Notes: generated by a model from the letters alone, not told the origin. Positions 8,024-17,870 are shown, numbered from the stretch's first letter. The stretch: 25,168 bases of DNA from JAGFIY01 sp964499285 (GCA_964499285.1 CAZCLA010000040.1:1-25168), one strand, 5' to 3'. A program made the numbers and translations.

Positions 8024-8371
8024 TTAATCCTCGTCTGTTTTCTTCATTTCATCAAGATCATCAGTTCCTGCTGCTTGATACGCGCGTTTAAACAGAACAA
8101 TCGCAAAAGCCTGAACACCGAATCCAATCACAATTGCAGTTAGAATTAAGGCTTGAGGGAGCGGATCTGAAAACGGTTCAAAAATAACACCATCAATGTT
8201 CAAAAATGCCGGATTGCCCTTTGTGATCCTTCCTACTGTAAAGATCAGCATGTTTGCTGCGTGTCCAAGAAGAATCAAACCAATAATTACCTTCACAAAA
8301 CTTCTCCTCATCATCATATAAAGTCCGGCAGTATAAAGTATTCCAATTATTAGAACTAATATCAAATTCAT
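8024..8371 (-). CDS. mnhC: Mrp/Mnh cation:proton antiporter subunit C
   Basis: The 115-residue, three-helix product matches MnhC/MrpC, a NuoK-like subunit. Evidence is YTAGLYMMMRRSFVKVIIGLILLGHAANMLIFTVG near the N-terminus and DPLPQALILTAIVIGFGVQAFAIVLFKRAY, the hallmark stretch of the family. The acidic C-terminal tail is hydrophilic. The start overlaps the stop of mnhB by one nucleotide. Length is normal. Confidence 0.93.
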   Translation of the reverse strand: MNLILVLIIGILYTAGLYMMMRRSFVKVIIGLILLGHAANMLIFTVGRITKGNPAFLNIDGVIFEPFSDPLPQALILTAIVIGFGVQAFAIVLFKRAYQAAGTDDLDEMKKTDED

Positions 8372-8787
8372 TATTTCTCCTCCTCGGCTAAAGAGAAGAT
8401 AATCTTTGTCGAAATTCCCAGTACAACTAAAAAAACTCCAATGTCAAATATTAATGGTGTTCCTAACTTTCCGACAATGGGGAAGTTTTGTTCAAACCAA
8501 ATTCCCGTTAAAAAATCGAGATTAAAAAAGACTGGAATTATTCCGCTTAATATTGCAATCAGCAAACCAATTGCGATCAGCATAATTGGTTCGATCTTCA
8601 AGAATTTTTTTGCTTCATCAAAACCGTTTGCGATTGCAAAAAGTGCAAAAGCTGATGCTGCAACTAGTCCACCAACAAATCCACCCCCGGGATCATTGTG
8701 TCCTCTAAGCAAAAGGAAAAATGAAAAGATCAATAACAGGGGAATCAAATACTTCACAGCCGTCGATAAAATAACTGAGGTTTTCAT
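8371..8787 (-). CDS. mnhB: Mrp/Mnh cation:proton antiporter subunit B
   Basis: The 138-residue product has four transmembrane helices and matches MnhB/MrpB. Signature stretches are LLRGHNDPGGGFVGGLVAASAFALFAIANG near the N-terminus and GTPLIFDIGVFLVVLGISTKIIFSLAEE at the end. The gene overlaps the end of mnhA by 4 nt. Here B is a separate gene rather than a fusion with A. Length is normal. Confidence 0.93.
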   Translation of the reverse strand: MKTSVILSTAVKYLIPLLLIFSFFLLLRGHNDPGGGFVGGLVAASAFALFAIANGFDEAKKFLKIEPIMLIAIGLLIAILSGIIPVFFNLDFLTGIWFEQNFPIVGKLGTPLIFDIGVFLVVLGISTKIIFSLAEEEK

Positions 8788-11087
8788 TTCTCCTCGGCTC
8801 CTTTTCTCAATTTCAGCAGTGCAAAAACACCGACAGCGGCAACTGCCAAAACGGTAATTTCACCCATTGTATCCAAAGCACGAAAATCTACTAATATTAC
8901 ATTTACGATATTTTTCCCTTTTGCAATGGAATAACTATTTTCAGCAAAATAATTCTTTAACTCGGATGAAAGGGGATTGGACAAAATTATAATTGAAATT
9001 AGACTCATCAGCAATCCGCCGGCTCCGGCTATTATAAAATCACGTACTCTTCGCGCCATGCTTGAGAACGGTAAATATCCGGGCAGTCTATAAATCACGA
9101 GTACAAACAGAATAACAGTCAATGTTTCAATTGCAAATTGAGTCATCGCAAGATCAGGTGCGCCATACATTATATAAATCAAAGCTATAGAATATCCTAT
9201 TACTCCGACAGCAACGATAGACGCTAATCTTGTCTTTGCCCTTACTGTCATATAGGTTGCAGTTATCATAACAATTGCTATTACGAACTCTTCAAATCCC
9301 GGCATTTCGACTATCCCGCTGTAATCCATTTCACCGAGTGAGAGTAAAGTTGCGCCACCGAGAAAAATTGTCGATATAATTATTACCATTATATAATATC
9401 TTAAAAATCCGTTTTGAAGAATTCTGCTCTGAAGTTTTGCTAACTTTAAAGTTCCGTTAAGTAATTTTTGATAATGAAAAGAAGGTGTGATCACATTGAT
9501 AAATGAAACGTTATCGACGTACTTTAATAATTGATGTCTTTTCGAGTACAATATTATTCCGAAGATCACTGTTATGACACTAAGCAGAAGTTCGAGAGTA
9601 AATCCATGCCAAAGTTTTACGGGTATGTTCAACTTCGCCGTTATTATTCCAAGTTCAGTATTGTTTATCAACTTCCCGATAATGAATGATGAAAATATTC
9701 CTAAAACTAATCCGGAAATTGCTAAAATCATAGGCCCGATCCACATACGCATAGGTGGTTCGTGTGGAGTCTTATTTGTCTGCTTAAGTTTTCCGAAGAA
9801 TGGTTTAAAACCAACAGTCATTGTAATATATACGACAAAAATATTTGCAGCAACCGCAAGTGTAATGAAGAGATAACCAAAATTAGTGTATTCAATTGCT
9901 GCAGCATAAACCGTTTCTTTTCCAACAAATCCAATTAGAGGAATAATTCCCATCTTTGAAAGCGATGCTAAAATAGCAATCGCGGCTGTTATCGGCATTA
10001 TCTTTCTTAAGCCTCGCAATTCATCAATATTTCTAGTTCCGGTTGAATGATCAATCATTCCGGCAGTCAGAAACAGCGTTGCCTTATAAAGAGCATGGGC
10101 GATTAGGTAGATCATAAACGCTTTAATTGCAAGATCGCTTCCGATACCAATAAGCATTGTCAATGTGCCCAGCACACTTAAAGTAGAATAAGCAAGTAAT
10201 TTCTTAAGATCGGTCTGCTTAAAGGAAAGAACTGCAGTGAAAAGCATAGTTACTGCTCCGACGAACATAATTGTAAGATTCCAAAGTTCTGTTCCTCCAA
10301 GCGAGGGATTCATTCTGGCAATCAAGTAAATTCCCGCTTTAACCATAGTTGCGGAATGAAGATATGCACTTACCGGTGTCGGAGCTTCCATAGCATTTGG
10401 CAGCCAAAAATGAAAAGGAAATTGTGCTGATTTTGTAAATGCTCCTATTAGAATAAGTATGACTGCTGGAGCATAAAGTCTATGTCCAGTGAGGATGTCA
10501 TTCATCGAAGCAAGTGATGAGATTGACATACTACCGGAAATTCCGGAAATTAATATTAGTCCCGCTAAAAGAGCAAGACCACCGCCTCCGGTTATTAGAA
10601 GCGCTTGAAGTGCTGAATTACGTGAGCTTTCTTTCTCATGGTTGAACCCAATTAACAGATAGGAAGTTATGCTTGTAAGTTCCCAAAATACAAACATTGT
10701 TATGATATTATCGGATAGAACTAATCCGATCATTGAGGACATAAAGAGAATAATATAAATGTAAAATTTATCCAATGAATCGTAGTCCTTCATATAACTT
10801 CCGGCGAAAAGAAAAACTACGAATCCTACAATTGTTATTATCAATGAGAAGGTTAGGCTTAAGCCGTCCAAATAAAAACTAAGATCTATGCCAAGCGAGG
10901 GAATCCAGCTTGTATATTCTCGGATGTAGTTTCCTCCGTTAATCACTGTTGCGTAGAAGGAAACGAAATAAGCAGAAAGTGCCAAGGGAAAGATAGATGC
11001 TATCCACCATATTGAGTTTTTATTTAATTTATTTATAACGGGAATAAGCAAAGCAAAAATAAATCCCGATAAAACAGCGTAAAGCAT
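8784..11087 (-). CDS. mnhA: Mrp/Mnh cation:proton antiporter subunit A
   Basis: The 767-residue product is the large NuoL-like subunit of the Mrp antiporter. Ion-translocation residues are present: E136 in FVFWELTSITSYLLIGFNHEKESSRNSA, K219 and H226 in FTKSAQFPFHFWLPNAMEAPTPVSA, H244 and K250 in YLHSATMVKAGIYL. A C-terminal MbhD/MbhE-like membrane region runs from about residue 610, containing VGVIGYSIALIYIMYGAPDLAMTQFAIETL and ending in VDFRALDTMGEITVLAVAAVGVFAL. It is the first gene of the operon and lies divergent from the secreted-protein gene at 11266, across a 178-nt intergenic region that should hold the operon promoter. The complex exchanges cytoplasmic Na+ (or K+/Ca2+) for external H+. 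Confidence 0.94.
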   Translation of the reverse strand: MLYAVLSGFIFALLIPVINKLNKNSIWWIASIFPLALSAYFVSFYATVINGGNYIREYTSWIPSLGIDLSFYLDGLSLTFSLIITIVGFVVFLFAGSYMKDYDSLDKFYIYIILFMSSMIGLVLSDNIITMFVFWELTSITSYLLIGFNHEKESSRNSALQALLITGGGGLALLAGLILISGISGSMSISSLASMNDILTGHRLYAPAVILILIGAFTKSAQFPFHFWLPNAMEAPTPVSAYLHSATMVKAGIYLIARMNPSLGGTELWNLTIMFVGAVTMLFTAVLSFKQTDLKKLLAYSTLSVLGTLTMLIGIGSDLAIKAFMIYLIAHALYKATLFLTAGMIDHSTGTRNIDELRGLRKIMPITAAIAILASLSKMGIIPLIGFVGKETVYAAAIEYTNFGYLFITLAVAANIFVVYITMTVGFKPFFGKLKQTNKTPHEPPMRMWIGPMILAISGLVLGIFSSFIIGKLINNTELGIITAKLNIPVKLWHGFTLELLLSVITVIFGIILYSKRHQLLKYVDNVSFINVITPSFHYQKLLNGTLKLAKLQSRILQNGFLRYYIMVIIISTIFLGGATLLSLGEMDYSGIVEMPGFEEFVIAIVMITATYMTVRAKTRLASIVAVGVIGYSIALIYIMYGAPDLAMTQFAIETLTVILFVLVIYRLPGYLPFSSMARRVRDFIIAGAGGLLMSLISIIILSNPLSSELKNYFAENSYSIAKGKNIVNVILVDFRALDTMGEITVLAVAAVGVFALLKLRKGAEEK

Positions 11088-11265
11088 ACTTTCCCGAATG
11101 TTTTGAAAATAGATTTGATTGAACTATAAATCTAATAAAATCAAAATCATTTTAATAATGAATCGGATACGTTGTCTAATAATGTAAGATTTAAAAAATT
11201 TTTCTTTGAGTAATATGAATTTTTTATTTAATTATTATTACAAAACATATCTATAAGGAGGAAAC

Positions 11266-12294
11266 ATGAGGGCACGTATATTTCTTCTTATTCTCAGTAT
11301 CACCACAGTTACAACTCTTAAATCTCAAACAACTATCAATATTGGTACTTTTTTAGGCGGTGGGACGGTGGGGGATATGATAACCATTTATGAAACATTG
11401 GGATTTACGGTTGATATAGGAACTTTCGGCGAGACAACTTGGGATTTTACAGACATACCGGATCCGGATGAAATGACTGTCCAGTTTATCAATGCAGAAG
11501 ATACCGGCTATTTGGATTTTTTCGAAGGGGCGGAAATTGCAACTCATTTATTTAGAACTGAAAATGATTTAGATATTTTTGGTTTTATTAAAGTACTCGA
11601 AGACAGAATTTTATATTATGGTGAAGCCGTGAGCGATAGAACAGGGCAGACTGTAATCCCATTAGTTCCACCCAGAGAAATAGTTTTTCCTCTTGAATAT
11701 GGAGATTCTTGGACTTATGAGGGGACTGAGAGTTTTATCGATCCCGGTAAAGATGTCGATACAATAACAATACATTCTACTATCGATTCTTACGGTTCGG
11801 TTACTCTGCCAAATGGTAAAATTGCTGACGCACTTTTGGTCAGAGATTATCAGATTCGAGATTATGGATTTGGTCCCGATACTACAAAAGTTTTTTTCCT
11901 TCTAACAGATCAAGCCGATGTACTGATCATGTTTTTGGGTTGGGGATCAGCGGACACCGGTGAAATTTTTGTTGGAGATATGATGTGGTTTGTTAACGAT
12001 GCTTCGGGTGCAGAGGATGAACTGATTGTTACTGAATATAAACTGACTCAAAATTACCCGAATCCGTTCAATCCATCTACAACGATTGAATATTCAATTC
12101 CAAAGGCAGAGAATGTAAAGCTGCTGATTTATGATTTACTCGGAAATCTGGTTACTACACTTGTGGATGATTATCAAAACCCCGGCATTTACAATGTTAA
12201 TTATGATGCATCATATTTATCCTGCGGAGTTTATTTTGCACAATTACTTTGTGGTGGTATTTCGGAAATTATCAAAATGACTTTACTTAAATAA
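11266..12294 (+). CDS. Secreted protein with type IX secretion C-terminal sorting domain
   Basis: The 342-residue product has a Sec signal peptide at about 1-21 (MRARIFLLILSITTVTTLKS, then Q). A type IX secretion/Por sorting domain occupies about 260-342: LTQNYPNPFNPSTTIEYSIP, then VKLLIYDLLGNLVTTLVD, and a final GVYFAQLLCGGISEIIKMTLLK. This tail normally targets cargo through the outer membrane and is often removed or linked to a surface anchor. The central 230 residues are acidic, rich in beta-type sequence, and belong to no family I recognise. A strong AAGGAGG lies at 11255-11261. It is a stand-alone gene; no secretion machinery is encoded nearby. Confidence 0.85.
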   Translation: MRARIFLLILSITTVTTLKSQTTINIGTFLGGGTVGDMITIYETLGFTVDIGTFGETTWDFTDIPDPDEMTVQFINAEDTGYLDFFEGAEIATHLFRTENDLDIFGFIKVLEDRILYYGEAVSDRTGQTVIPLVPPREIVFPLEYGDSWTYEGTESFIDPGKDVDTITIHSTIDSYGSVTLPNGKIADALLVRDYQIRDYGFGPDTTKVFFLLTDQADVLIMFLGWGSADTGEIFVGDMMWFVNDASGAEDELIVTEYKLTQNYPNPFNPSTTIEYSIPKAENVKLLIYDLLGNLVTTLVDDYQNPGIYNVNYDASYLSCGVYFAQLLCGGISEIIKMTLLK

Positions 12295-12302
12295 TGTTTA
12301 TC

Positions 12303-14486
12303 TTAAGTATCATAAGCAAGGTCTAACATCTTAAGACATAACAAGTTCAGCATTATTTTAGCTTCGCAGCTTGGGACGATTTCTGAAAATCTGTCCCAGG
12401 CTTCGAGACTTAATTGTTTTGCATAATCTTTACAATCTTCTAGCACACCGGATTCTCTCACCAATTCTACTGCTTCAGCAAGGGAATCATTATTATTTCT
12501 AAGTTCGCTGTCGCATAAAATAAATTTGAATCTTGGCTGCTTTTTTTCTCCGAAGAATTTAAGAGTCTTTGCAATTACGAATGTAAGTTTTCCGTTTTTA
12601 ACATCCTCCCCGCATTCTTTTGTCCATTTCGGCGAATTGCTGAAATTATGAACGTCATCAATTATTTGAAAAGCTACGGCAAATGCTCTTGAAAAATCTA
12701 TTGCAGCTTTTTTAATTTCTTCACTCGTATCGTTAAGTAAGGCTGCGATCTCTGCTAAACCTTTGGGTCCGGCGGCTGTTTTATAATCGTACATCTGCAG
12801 AATTTTTTCCTCAATATTATCATCAAGCCAAAGATCGATATTTTCTTTTGACATATTTTTTGACCAGTAAATATCGAGTGTCTGCCCGAAATGGGCTTCC
12901 AAATAAGTCTTCATCATAATTTCATGGATATAAAGCTTTTGCATTTCAGTGAGATGTTCATGATTGAAGAGTTCAGCAGAAGGTAGAAAATAAAGCAAGT
13001 TCCCGGCATTAAGTGCGACATCAAGACCATATTTAAGATGCAGTGCTTTGTCGCCACGTCTTAAAATCGAGTTATCTTCAATGTCATCAATTATCAATGC
13101 TCCGCTGTGAATCAATTCCGCAAGACAACAAGATCTCTCATAATTACCGCTGGGTTTTCCAAGAGCTTCATGCATAAGAAGACCATAAATTGGTCTCCAT
13201 CTTTTACCGCGTCTTAAAATCAAATCCCAAACCGGAACAGAAATCAGTTCCGTGTATGCTTTAGGTTCGTTTTGCCAATATGGCTTGCCTAAAAAATATT
13301 CTATTCTATCTTCGTCAAATGATTTCGGGAGGAATTCTTCGATTCTTTTGTCAACTCTATCTGCTAAACGCTTAAGATAATTTTGAAAATCAAAAATGTA
13401 ACCGTTGCCGAAAAACTCGCCTCTCGCTCTTCCGCTTACTGGGCTGCCATTAAATGTCCCTTCAACAAAACCGGCTCCTTCCCAAACTGATCTTGCGATA
13501 CCGAATATCTGCAGCTCTTGATCTTCAATTAAAGGTTTGAATACGAGACTCAAGTTAAGCTCAATTACCTCAATCCTCCAAGAGACCGAATATTCAATAT
13601 GTGTAACAGGACTTTCCCACGTTTCTAACGGAGTAAGTTTCACATTCTTATAAGTTCGGCTTTGCTCGCCGGGGATCATTAAAGAAGCTGCCAAATAAAA
13701 AACTTCGTTAGTTTTTGCATATTTATGAGCAAGCACTATTAAGTCCATCCCGTTATCAAGATTAATTCCAAACCAATCCCAGCCCAATACTTTCTTTTCT
13801 TTATCATCGTCAACAACCCAGCCATAGCCGCCCCATTGGTGATCCATCCAGACTTTGCCCGAGATACTATTGTCGTCAGTTTTTCCGATAAAACTTAAAT
13901 TAGGAGAGCAACTATATCCAATTTCAGGATCGAATGATTTTTGATAATCTATAAGTGAATATTTTTTATTTTCGGCACTAAAGGTGATTTCACAAGTTTT
14001 ATTTCCATCTAAATGAGGGAATTTAATCTCGAATCTGTTTTCGGTATGATGTAGTTGAAAATCTTTCCAGTCGATTTTCAAAAGTTCATCAGTTAAATTG
14101 AATTTTACTTCTTTTAGTTTTATGGGCCGCGGGGGTCCATGGTATCCAATCTCTTTAACTAAAACATCCATCAAATCTTGGTCAAAATCTAATTCTTTCT
14201 CCGTCTTAAAAGCTTTTAAAAGTCCGTCCAGCGCACTTTGATCAATCAAACTATAATACTTATTTTCCTTTGTCTCCGCGTTTAGAATTGAAAATAAAAG
14301 TGAATAACCCTCTGAATTATTCCCTTCATAAGCGGGAAATTTGATTTTGAAAAAGCTAAGCATGAAATAATATTGTGTTGCGGTGCGCTCTTGAAAATAT
14401 CCTTGGAAAAACCACCATTCTGTTTTTCTGTCTTGGTGAGTCTTTTCGATCTTAGAATTTGTTGGATGTGTCTTCTCTTCTTTCAT
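12303..14486 (-). CDS. Fusion: CrtC/AttH lipocalin-like domain plus polyprenyl diphosphate synthase
   Basis: The 727-residue product joins two enzymes normally encoded apart. Residues about 20-365 resemble the CrtC/AttH family (carotenoid 1,2-hydratase and related lipocalin-like enzymes): EWWFFQGYF at 23-31, WMDHQWGGYGWV at 213-224, LGWDWFGINLDNG, and WEGAGFVEGTFNGSPVSGRARGEF at 335-358. Residues about 367-727 form a trans-polyprenyl diphosphate synthase: RRGKRWRP 425-431, first Asp-rich motif DDIED 467-471 followed by NSILRRG, second motif DDVHN 610-614, and GEDVKNGKLTF 626-636. The synthase should condense isopentenyl diphosphate with an allylic diphosphate; the N-terminal domain may hydrate or rearrange an isoprenoid product. 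There is no signal peptide. It is read continuously with no frameshift, downstream of the NhaC gene. Confidence 0.85.
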   Translation of the reverse strand: MKEEKTHPTNSKIEKTHQDRKTEWWFFQGYFQERTATQYYFMLSFFKIKFPAYEGNNSEGYSLLFSILNAETKENKYYSLIDQSALDGLLKAFKTEKELDFDQDLMDVLVKEIGYHGPPRPIKLKEVKFNLTDELLKIDWKDFQLHHTENRFEIKFPHLDGNKTCEITFSAENKKYSLIDYQKSFDPEIGYSCSPNLSFIGKTDDNSISGKVWMDHQWGGYGWVVDDDKEKKVLGWDWFGINLDNGMDLIVLAHKYAKTNEVFYLAASLMIPGEQSRTYKNVKLTPLETWESPVTHIEYSVSWRIEVIELNLSLVFKPLIEDQELQIFGIARSVWEGAGFVEGTFNGSPVSGRARGEFFGNGYIFDFQNYLKRLADRVDKRIEEFLPKSFDEDRIEYFLGKPYWQNEPKAYTELISVPVWDLILRRGKRWRPIYGLLMHEALGKPSGNYERSCCLAELIHSGALIIDDIEDNSILRRGDKALHLKYGLDVALNAGNLLYFLPSAELFNHEHLTEMQKLYIHEIMMKTYLEAHFGQTLDIYWSKNMSKENIDLWLDDNIEEKILQMYDYKTAAGPKGLAEIAALLNDTSEEIKKAAIDFSRAFAVAFQIIDDVHNFSNSPKWTKECGEDVKNGKLTFVIAKTLKFFGEKKQPRFKFILCDSELRNNNDSLAEAVELVRESGVLEDCKDYAKQLSLEAWDRFSEIVPSCEAKIMLNLLCLKMLDLAYDT

Positions 14487-14572
14487 AATTATTTTAATTG
14501 AAGATGACTTAATTATCCACGACCGAATACAAAATACACAAAAAAAAAATTATTTCGCTTAATATAGTTTTA

Positions 14573-14588
14573 GGAAATAAATATTTCC
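14573..14588 (-). terminator. AT-rich hairpin between NhaC and the fusion gene
   Basis: A perfect inverted repeat GGAAATA-AA-TATTTCC lies just past the NhaC stop codon on the minus strand. It lacks a uridine tract, so it would be a weak terminator or an mRNA-end stabiliser at best. Confidence 0.25.
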
Positions 14589-14592
14589 GAGA

Positions 14593-16035
14593 TTAGTTTA
14601 GAAGCAATCCGGCAATAATAAAACTTAGTGCGCTCAAAAGTGCCGCAGTCAAAGCGTAAGGAAGTTGAGTTCTAACATGGGAAATATGGTCTGTTCCACT
14701 CGCCATGGATGCTATTATTGTCGTATCTGAAATTGGTGATGCATGATCTCCAAAAACTCCGCCTCCTAAAACCGCTGCAAGTATTAAGCTAATATCCAAT
14801 CCCAATGACTGAGCTACCGGGAAAATAATAGGTATCATTATTCCGAAAGTTCCCCATGAAGTCCCAGTTGAGAAAGAAATTAATGCTGAGATCAGAAATA
14901 CGATCAAAGGAAGCAGAAATACGGGTATATTCCCCACGACAATTTCTGAAAGATAATTCCCAGTACCTAATTCCCGGGAAACATCTCCAATAGCAAAAGC
15001 AAGCACCATTATAAAAGCCATTGGAAGCATATCACTCGAACCTTTTAAAATAATTTTTCCCATCGATTTTCTTGTAATTTTTTTATTTCTCATGTTTAAG
15101 ACAAATGAAGCCATAAGTGCTAAGATAACGGACTGTAAAACAGCAGTCGAGCCGGAACCGTTTTTAATACCTTCAAAGATTGTTGTAGCCGCGGGTTGGC
15201 TAAAAATATTTGATAAACTAGCGTGCCCGGAAATTATTAAGAAAACCGGCATACTCCCGATCAACATAAAAATTGGAATAAAGAAGTGCTGCAATTTTTC
15301 ATTACCGGAGCGAATCTCTTTATTCTCCTCATAGATACCTTCTTCCACCGAATGTATTGATTTCTTCATTGCTCCGAAATCTCTATTGGTTATTATTAAT
15401 AAATACATTAGAAGTAAAGCGAATATTGGATAAAAATTTAATGGAATACTTTTAAGAAAAACTTCGAATGAGTTTGAAAATCCTTCCAAAGCAATTAATC
15501 CTAGAACGAAAGCTCCCCAAGCGTTGAATGGAAGAAGAATACAGATTGGAGACGAACTTGTATCAGCAATATATGCAAGTCTATCGCGGCTAATTTTCAG
15601 TTTATCAAATGCGGGCCTGAATGTAGTTCCACAGGTTAATAGACTCACGTTTGTTTCAATAAAAATTAAACTTCCCAAAATTGCCGCCGATAGATTTAAT
15701 AAGATTTTATTCTTCTTTGAATAGATACTACTTTCCTGAAGAAGTTTTTTCTCAAGCAAGTGTATGAAAGCGGATGTTCCTCCAGATTTTTGCATTAAGA
15801 TGATTAGTACTCCAATCAGCAGAGTGAATAATATAACTTTTGTATTTCCGGCATTTGAAAAAACATTGGGTATGATTTCGGTAACGTAAAGTGCTCCGTA
15901 AATGAAGTCCTTTTTAATAATTATACCTCCAAGCAGAATTCCAATCAACAAGGATGAATAAACTTTTCTTGTTATTATTGCAAGAATAATGGCAGTTAAC
16001 GGTGGGACTATTTTTAATATTTCCGGTTCAAACAC
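14593..16035 (-). CDS. NhaC-family Na+/H+ antiporter
   Basis: The 480-residue product is a polytopic inner-membrane protein (about 11-12 helices) of the NhaC antiporter family. Characteristic stretches are the N-terminal PPLTAIILAIITRKVYSSLLIGILLGG and the C-terminal half STGTSWGTFGIMIPIIFPVAQSLGLDISLILAAVLGGGVFGDHASPISDTTIIASMASGTDHISHVRTQLPYAL. The GDHASPISDTTI segment contains the conserved acidic residues implicated in cation exchange in this family. Substrate is presumed Na+ for H+, although some members exchange malate/lactate or other pairs. It is divergent from the carboxypeptidase gene, with an 89-nt shared promoter region, and precedes the isoprenoid fusion gene by 106 nt on the same strand. 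Confidence 0.88.
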   Translation of the reverse strand: MFEPEILKIVPPLTAIILAIITRKVYSSLLIGILLGGIIIKKDFIYGALYVTEIIPNVFSNAGNTKVILFTLLIGVLIILMQKSGGTSAFIHLLEKKLLQESSIYSKKNKILLNLSAAILGSLIFIETNVSLLTCGTTFRPAFDKLKISRDRLAYIADTSSSPICILLPFNAWGAFVLGLIALEGFSNSFEVFLKSIPLNFYPIFALLLMYLLIITNRDFGAMKKSIHSVEEGIYEENKEIRSGNEKLQHFFIPIFMLIGSMPVFLIISGHASLSNIFSQPAATTIFEGIKNGSGSTAVLQSVILALMASFVLNMRNKKITRKSMGKIILKGSSDMLPMAFIMVLAFAIGDVSRELGTGNYLSEIVVGNIPVFLLPLIVFLISALISFSTGTSWGTFGIMIPIIFPVAQSLGLDISLILAAVLGGGVFGDHASPISDTTIIASMASGTDHISHVRTQLPYALTAALLSALSFIIAGLLLN

Positions 16036-16124
16036 TCTATTTCGATTGTCTGTTTATAAATCTTTATGTTAAATTTTGAGATATAATTTTATACTTACAA
16101 ATTAAAAATAATTTTTGGCACATT

Positions 16125-17870
16125 ATGAAAAAATTTATTGCATTATCAATTTTATTATTGCTGATTAGCGGTAATCCACAAGCACAGAATGTCGATGAAT
16201 GGTTGACAAAGTTTGAAATATCTGATTTTCTATCAACTGATGATTATGAAAATTCAATTAAATATTTCAAAAAATTAGCCGAAAATTCTGAGTATGCACA
16301 TTATTTCACCTTCGGTGTTTCGCCGCAAGGCAGAGAGCTTGCAGCCCTATTGTTAAGCAAAAATCAAAACTTCAATCCTATTGATTTGAATGAAAGGGAA
16401 GTACCACTTGTAATGATTCAGAACGGTATTCACTCCGGTGAGATCGAGGGAAAGGATGCTTGCATGATTATGGCGAGAGAAATCTTGATTACGAAGGAGA
16501 AGATCAATTATTTAGATAAAGTTGATTTATTGATCATTCCTATTTTTAATGTTGATGGGCATGAGAGAAAAAGCCCATACAATCGTATTAACCAAAATGG
16601 TCCCGAAGAAATGGGATGGAGAACTACTGCACAGAATTATAATCTCAACCGAGATTTTATGAAAGCCGATGCCCCGGAAATGCAAGCGCTTCTTAGGTTG
16701 TTTAGCGATTATCTCCCGGATTTTTACATAGATACACACACAACAAACGGTGCAGATTATCAATATACCATCACTTACGATATTCAGCGCTGGCAAAATG
16801 TTTATCCAGCTGCGTCGAAATGGATAAGCGAGGAATATATTCCATATATAGAATCCGAGTTTGATAAAAGCAGTTATTTGATTTCTCCTTATGTTGGATA
16901 TAAGAAGCGAGATGTTCAAAACGGGGTGACGTATTGGGCTTCTTCACCAAGATTTTCTCATGGATATGCAGTCCTTCAGAACAGACCCGGACTATTAATT
17001 GAGACACATATGTTAAAACCCTACAAAGACCGAGTATTTTCCACTCAGCTTCTGTTGGAAGCCACTATTGAAAAAGTAGGAGAAGACTCTAAACTCCTGC
17101 TATCAATAAATCGTGAAGCTGATAAATACTTTTCTAATAGGTCAATTAAACATCTGCCGCTGAGCTTAACATTATTAGATACTTCGTTTTATTCAATGCT
17201 TTATAAGGGTTTTGAACCTGTAAGAAAGTTTAGTGAAATCGCTGGTACTGAAATTACCGTTTATACAGATATACCTTTTGAAATTGATGTTCCGGTTTAC
17301 GATGTATTTGATGTGAGAGATTCGGCAGTAATTCCACTTGCTTACTATATTCCTAAAGAATATAAGGAGATAGTCGATAGATTAGAACTGCATGGAATTG
17401 AAGTGAAGGAGTTGAGTAAAAGTGAGGACAGGGAAGTGGTTGTAACAAAATTTGACAATGTAAAATTTCCAACGAATCCGTATGAAAAAAGATTTCAACC
17501 GACGTATAGTTATAATGAAATAACAGAAATTAGAACTTTAGCGAAAGGCGGTTATTTAGTGGAAACGAATCAAAGAACACTGCCGGTAATAGTTCATCTT
17601 CTTGAAGTGAATGCTCCAGATTCGTTTATGAAATGGGGATTTTTCAACAACATATTCGAAAGAAAGGAATATTTTGAAGTTTATTCGATGGAACCGATAG
17701 CAATGCAGATGTTTGAAGAGGATGAAATTTTAAGAAATGAATTTAAGGAAAAACTCAATGACGAAAATTTTGCGAAAAATATTTATGCGAGATTAAATTT
17801 CTTTTACGAACGCTCGAAATACTTTGATGAAAAATATAATGAGTATCCGGTCTATAAAATTTTAAGATAG
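16125..17870 (+). CDS. Secreted M14-family zinc carboxypeptidase
   Basis: The 581-residue product starts with a Sec signal peptide (about 1-20, ending PQAQ). The catalytic domain spans about 40-330. Zinc ligands of the M14 fold are visible as H103-x-x-E106 in NGIHSGEIEGKDA and H205 in YIDTHTTNGADY. The general-base Glu is probably E293 in PGLLIETHMLKPYKDRV. NYNLNRDFMKADAPEM between the ligands is also typical of these peptidases. It should remove C-terminal residues from peptides in the periplasm or outside the cell. Residues about 345-581 form a C-terminal extension with no recognised fold, so the protein is longer than a minimal M14 enzyme. No type IX sorting tail is present. Confidence 0.88.
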   Translation: MKKFIALSILLLLISGNPQAQNVDEWLTKFEISDFLSTDDYENSIKYFKKLAENSEYAHYFTFGVSPQGRELAALLLSKNQNFNPIDLNEREVPLVMIQNGIHSGEIEGKDACMIMAREILITKEKINYLDKVDLLIIPIFNVDGHERKSPYNRINQNGPEEMGWRTTAQNYNLNRDFMKADAPEMQALLRLFSDYLPDFYIDTHTTNGADYQYTITYDIQRWQNVYPAASKWISEEYIPYIESEFDKSSYLISPYVGYKKRDVQNGVTYWASSPRFSHGYAVLQNRPGLLIETHMLKPYKDRVFSTQLLLEATIEKVGEDSKLLLSINREADKYFSNRSIKHLPLSLTLLDTSFYSMLYKGFEPVRKFSEIAGTEITVYTDIPFEIDVPVYDVFDVRDSAVIPLAYYIPKEYKEIVDRLELHGIEVKELSKSEDREVVVTKFDNVKFPTNPYEKRFQPTYSYNEITEIRTLAKGGYLVETNQRTLPVIVHLLEVNAPDSFMKWGFFNNIFERKEYFEVYSMEPIAMQMFEEDEILRNEFKEKLNDENFAKNIYARLNFFYERSKYFDEKYNEYPVYKILR

